Positions 60,317 to 64,000 of a stretch of DNA of 64,000 nucleotides are shown here, in pieces. The DNA is taken from positions 57,478 through 121,477 of the forward strand of contig JAOTON010002119.1 of NCBI GenBank assembly GCA_034440635.1, given 5' to 3'. Position numbers and translations under genes: made by a program. The notes under the pieces are model-generated. The model was given only the letters and a program-made list of their open reading frames with translations. It was not told the DNA's origin and did no database searches. Each line of letters begins with the position of its first letter. Position 1 is the first letter of the stretch. The stretch is from Lepas anatifera (Eukaryota; Arthropoda; Thecostraca; Lepadidae).

Positions 60317-61150
60317 CACGCACATCGACGGGGGTCTAAGCCACCTTCGCTTTGACGGGGGGTGGCGGGTACCCGCTCCCCCTTAAGATCTAAAAAAACA
60401 CGCTAGGTAGAAAAAAACGGTTAACAGCGTTAGGTAGCCCGTCCACTTCTCCATCGAAAATATTTGAAATTTTTTTGTCAGGTCACAGAGGTCAAAACAT
60501 GGCGTCATAGGGATAACATGTAAAGGAACCTTTCCGGTTATTACATCCGAAGAAGTAAAGATAAAGCAAAACGATTTAAACCATGTGAATCCTCGCAGCA
60601 AGCCAAATCGAATGATATGTAATATGACCTTGCTAGGTAAAATCAAGGATTTGACCCGACCTGAGGTCAGGTCAAGGTCAAATTAAGGTAAAATGCATAT
60701 CATTAGAACTGCAAAGACAAGGAAAATTTAATGCAATTAAAATAAACGCTTTCCTATCATCATCCGTTACTGAGTTATTCAGTTAAAACCATTTTTCCCA
60801 TGTATTTCCAATGGAGAGGTCATGGCTCGTAGCTGACCCTTAGGTCATCGATATAAAAATACCGGAACAAGTTTTGGAGAACTCGGTGGGCCCATTATGT
60901 GATGAGTTTTAATCCAATAAGTTTACCCTGTTCCGACTTATGCTATCTTAAACTTGTTTTTGAGGTCAGGTCACTTGACCTGTACTGGTGACCTGACCTG
61001 GGATTACCTAACCTTAAAAATTCGATGGAAGTTGTAAAAGTGATGAGAGAAAAGGTATACCAAGTACGGCAGGCGCTACGCGCCGCCGTTTCTTATACTA
61101 TCTCCATAGAACCAGAGGGGGCTGGTACCCGCCCCCCGTCAATGCGCGTG
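60317..61150 (-). mobile_element. TTAA-flanked, AGGTCA-rich non-autonomous element, copy 2 (inverted)
   Basis: 834 bp, same family as 52295-53137 in the opposite orientation. TTAA at 60313-60316, decayed to TTGA at 61151-61154. Ends CACGCACATCGACGGGG and CCCGTCAATGCGCGTG; GGCGGGTACCCGC block; CGCTACGCGCCGCCG hairpin near 61078. Shares long stretches with copy 1 across its length. Confidence 0.82.
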
Positions 61151-61604
61151 TTGATGGATTGAAAACTATTTGGTACCTAATGTTTTGTTATTTTAGTTTG
61201 GGTTGGTACTGTTTCCATTACTGTTTAAATTTTAGCCGCTAGAGGTTCTGGTGTCAGCTTAAGCCGCGCACTACTCTGAAAATTTTCACAACTGTGAGTG
61301 GTGATTTCTCGAGAACGGCTCGATGGATGATTTTAAGTCATGCATAATTTGTTTCCACTTCAATTGAGCATTTTTGTAGCATAAATCGCTCTGTTCGCCA
61401 AATTCAATTTTTTGCGCATCGAGTTAGGGAGGTGTGTATAAGATTCAAAATACACATATATGCATGTCATTTCATACACTGACTTTTGTGCTTTTTTACG
61501 AAGAGAAAGCATAATGTATGACTTTTCGGCAGCGTAGTACATTTTAGCACCCGTTTTCCCTCTTTACGGCAAATAAACAGTGGCGGTGCCTGAAAATTAT
61601 GACA
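61151..61604. other. intron sequence, no gene seen
   Basis: No supported feature. Parts resemble 59150-59320 in inverted order (phrases such as CGAATTTTTTGCG and ATGATTTTAAGTC), suggesting another old inverted repeat. Confidence 0.4.
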
Positions 61605-61690
61605 GCCGAGGCACGATTGGCTTAGAGGCAAGGACGTCGCCTATGCTTTTTACCTGATATTGGACAGGGGCGATTCCCAGCAGGTCGGCT
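61605..61690 (+). repeat. possible tRNA-derived SINE head
   Basis: A-box-like TTGGCTTAGAGG and B-box-like GGGGCGATTCCC, about 60 bases apart. Weaker than the one at 55917-56040. Confidence 0.4.
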
Positions 61691-62921
61691 GGAGAAGGGG
61701 CAAGCTCATGTCGATTAGCAAAAATAATATTCATGTTTAAATGTTTAATGCCGTACTTTTCTTCAAAAATATAAAAACGCACGTCATTGGATTGGATGGA
61801 AAATGTTCTGCGGCAGTATATGAAGGTACAAGGCAAAATTGAAGAAGGATAGGTAGGTAGGTAGATAAGTAAGCCAGGAAGGACAAGGTGCTCACGAGAA
61901 CTTCCCATTTCAAGGACAGCTTTGGCACTTCATTTTTTACGACGTCAAATTTCTCGCTGTACGATCGATTTGGGAACATATTTTTTTAATTTTAACAGAC
62001 CAGATTTTGTGCCATGGCTCACATTCTTCATATGGATTTCACAAATTAAATATCTTGCTAATAGTTGTCAAACAACTGTCCCGCACGAGAGAAGGCTAGA
62101 TAGAAATCCGTGAGTGCTAGAATGCCAATAATCCGCTGTAATCAAGGTCCTAAGATGGGGCACCGCATGTGCTAGCTACTAAAGCATGCCTGGTTTGCTG
62201 ATTTAACGAGCCAGTACTCGCGTCCGAATGAAAGAGGTATTAGAGGTGTCAATCAAAAAGCACATGTCAGGTTTGCCACGGGGTTAGCAGATTCAGCGAA
62301 ATCGTGAAGTGCCCTAATCTCACATTTTTTGACGTTAAGAGCTGAGAACGTGGATTGTCAGGGGATGCAAGTCATCGGCTCTTTGACCCAGTGATCCGAA
62401 AAAGGAATATTCTCGTAACTTAAACATCGAGTCAAATTAGATTTATTCCACAGAAAATACACACCTACTTCTATATTTAAAAGTGGCTAGGCAGTGCCTA
62501 ATGTGCCTCTATGGCAGCAACGGCACTTGCAAATAAATTCATCGATACCTATAAATACGGTTATGAATGCGCTTTGGAGCTATTCATCAATAATAATCCA
62601 ACTATAACCCTAGCGGTCGGCGGCAGAACTACACATACGCTAAGCGTAATAATGCGCAATGTCAGTGATTCCAATCCAGACTCGTAAAAACCTGCTCTTC
62701 CAAATTTTGGACATTTTTGGTTCCGCCAGCTATTCTGTTTGCACTCGCCTCTTACAATCTCATCTAACGGCCTAATCTTCCCGGTCGCAGTTCATCTTTC
62801 CATTTACACCATAGGCTGATGGGCTTCACCCTGCCTTCTTGGATACAGTCGAGTGTGTCAGTGTGCTCACGCTGGGGCAACACAACTACGTCTCCACGTC
62901 ACATCTAGCGTGCAGACTTAC
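61691..62921 (-). other. intron of the transporter gene, no other gene
   Basis: No supported feature. Confidence 0.5.
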
Positions 62922-63062
62922 GTGGTAATTCCGATTACGGCGAGCACCGCCAACAGAACGGCCGGGAATGCCCAGGCCGTGTTGATGAGGAGTACATCAT
63001 CCACCTCCGTGCACGTAGAGCGGGGTCACCGCCAAGGCCCAGCATACACCCGTTTGGATTCG
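62922..63062 (-). pseudogene. SLC49-family transporter, exon for segments before the central loop, one frameshift
   Basis: 141 bp, acceptor CTTTTTCCCAG, donor GTAAGT. It encodes QTGVCWALAVTPLYVHG, then in a shifted frame DDVLLINTAWAFPAVLLAVL, transmembrane segment 6 by position. One extra base near 63001-63008. With it discounted, phase is 0 in and 2 out, matching the next exon's acceptor at 57089. Earlier exons (segments 1-5) were not found in 63063-64000. Confidence 0.75.
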
Positions 63063-64000
63063 CTGGGAAAAAGAACAGGCAGAGCTCATTATGGTGTCAA
63101 CGGTGTCTGGTAGATTGATATTTCCCGTTAGATGTTCAGCGACCACTTTTCAACTTTGGCAATTAAGGTTAATTCGTTACAAAAATGTGAAATTTAAAGT
63201 GCAGTCATGTAGGAACGGGTTGATCAACTAGCATGATGAATACAAGGGGAAGGGCTAGGGGCTCAAGCCCCCTAGAAAGTTATCAGCAATACGGATGTAT
63301 GTCTTGAAAATGTTCCTTCCAGTTGATTTTACCTATATGCTGGGTTCCTTATTACTCGAACTTTACGTTTTAACATTTTTGAAAGGCTGGGATATCAATC
63401 CTGTGAATTATGATGAATTAAAAAAGGTTTTGCCGAACAAAATGAATGATTAATACAATATGAAAAACATCTTATAAGTGCTTCCAGACGGTGAAAGTTT
63501 TCAATGTCCGTACGAAATGATAAATTGTGTTGCTCTCTTAGCTCCAAAGTCATTGCAGAAATCAATCGGCTTCAGTGAAATACCATGTAGCTCTCGGTGG
63601 AAGAATCGCAATTGACATATGGAATGGAATTAAAATGTATATTTTCTCAACATAAATACAGCAGGGAAAATGAGAGAAGTGCAAAAAACAGCCGGTTTTG
63701 TCAAGCCTTCTAAAGTTAACGCCCTCGTGACACCATAATCATCTTCAAGGTCCGAGACTCAGGCGTGATCCGTGATTGCGATTTCACACCCATCTGTTAT
63801 CTTTATTGTGTCTTATCATGGCGCGGTAACAGAGGCTGCTCTCACTGCCTCTCAGTGCGACGTGTTCGGATTATCAACGCGACCCTACTCAAAGTGCTCA
63901 CGTAATGAATCTGGTGCCTGCATGTAACGGGAGCCACCCTGTATTCAACAATACATACCCCCAGACTCCAGCAAGGTGGAAATGGCCTACAACTACCTTT
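63063..64000. other. no gene recognised
   Basis: Upstream intron of the transporter gene by position. The last 60 bases could hold part of another exon, but I could not match it to the family. Confidence 0.4.

Noticed and set aside
61605..61690. Functional tRNA gene
   Set aside because: Promoter boxes are tRNA-like but I could not draw acceptor and anticodon stems; kept only as a weak SINE call.

Overview
The window is from a repeat-rich animal genome, almost certainly an invertebrate. It has a spliced transporter gene with GT-AG introns, CR1-group and L1/Tx1-group LINEs, a Gypsy LTR element, an animal-type EnSpm/CACTA transposase, hAT, piggyBac-like and Mutator-like elements, and many minisatellites. 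I cannot name the phylum from sequence alone.

Layout. 0.5-9 kb: a CR1-group LINE endonuclease (minus strand) is split by a Gypsy-type LTR element (4121-8750, 5-bp target duplication GGTAC). An inverted partial copy of the same LINE lies at 497-1480. 9-11.8 kb: no gene, small tandem repeats and a short inverted-repeat element. 11.8-20 kb: a second CR1-group LINE (minus) is split by a near full-length L1/Tx1-type LINE (plus, 12884-18254, 17-bp target duplication). 20.8-23.3 kb: a non-autonomous hAT element with an 8-bp duplication. 25-27.9 kb: a third LINE (plus) carries a TTAA-flanked MITE. 28-38.2 kb: almost entirely GC-rich satellites (29.2-34.9 kb) and an A/G-biased minisatellite (36.5-38.2 kb). 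39.9-40.3 kb: a fragment resembling an ORF1. 40.5-42.7 kb: an intact minus-strand EnSpm/CACTA transposase with two C2H2 fingers. 44-45.2 kb: a LINE 3' fragment and dispersed repeats. 45.9-47.75 kb: a foldback, Mutator-like element with a 9-bp duplication and a captured LINE fragment.

48.6-63.1 kb holds the only recognisable host gene. Six minus-strand exons encode the C-terminal half of an SLC49-family major facilitator transporter, closest in layout to SLC49A3/MFSD7. The earlier exons are beyond the window or not recognised. Splice phases agree across all six exons once four apparent one-base frameshifts are allowed for, so it is either a decaying copy or affected by assembly error. Its introns hold two inverted copies of a TTAA-flanked element rich in AGGTCA motifs, a tRNA-derived SINE and a degraded transposase-like gene. 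They also hold a 20-bp minisatellite whose unit duplicates the gene's own 3' splice site and stays open in the frame of the adjoining exon.

I found no host gene from 1 to 48.6 kb. The most interesting points are the splice-acceptor minisatellite, the inverted elements flanking four exons, and the foldback element.
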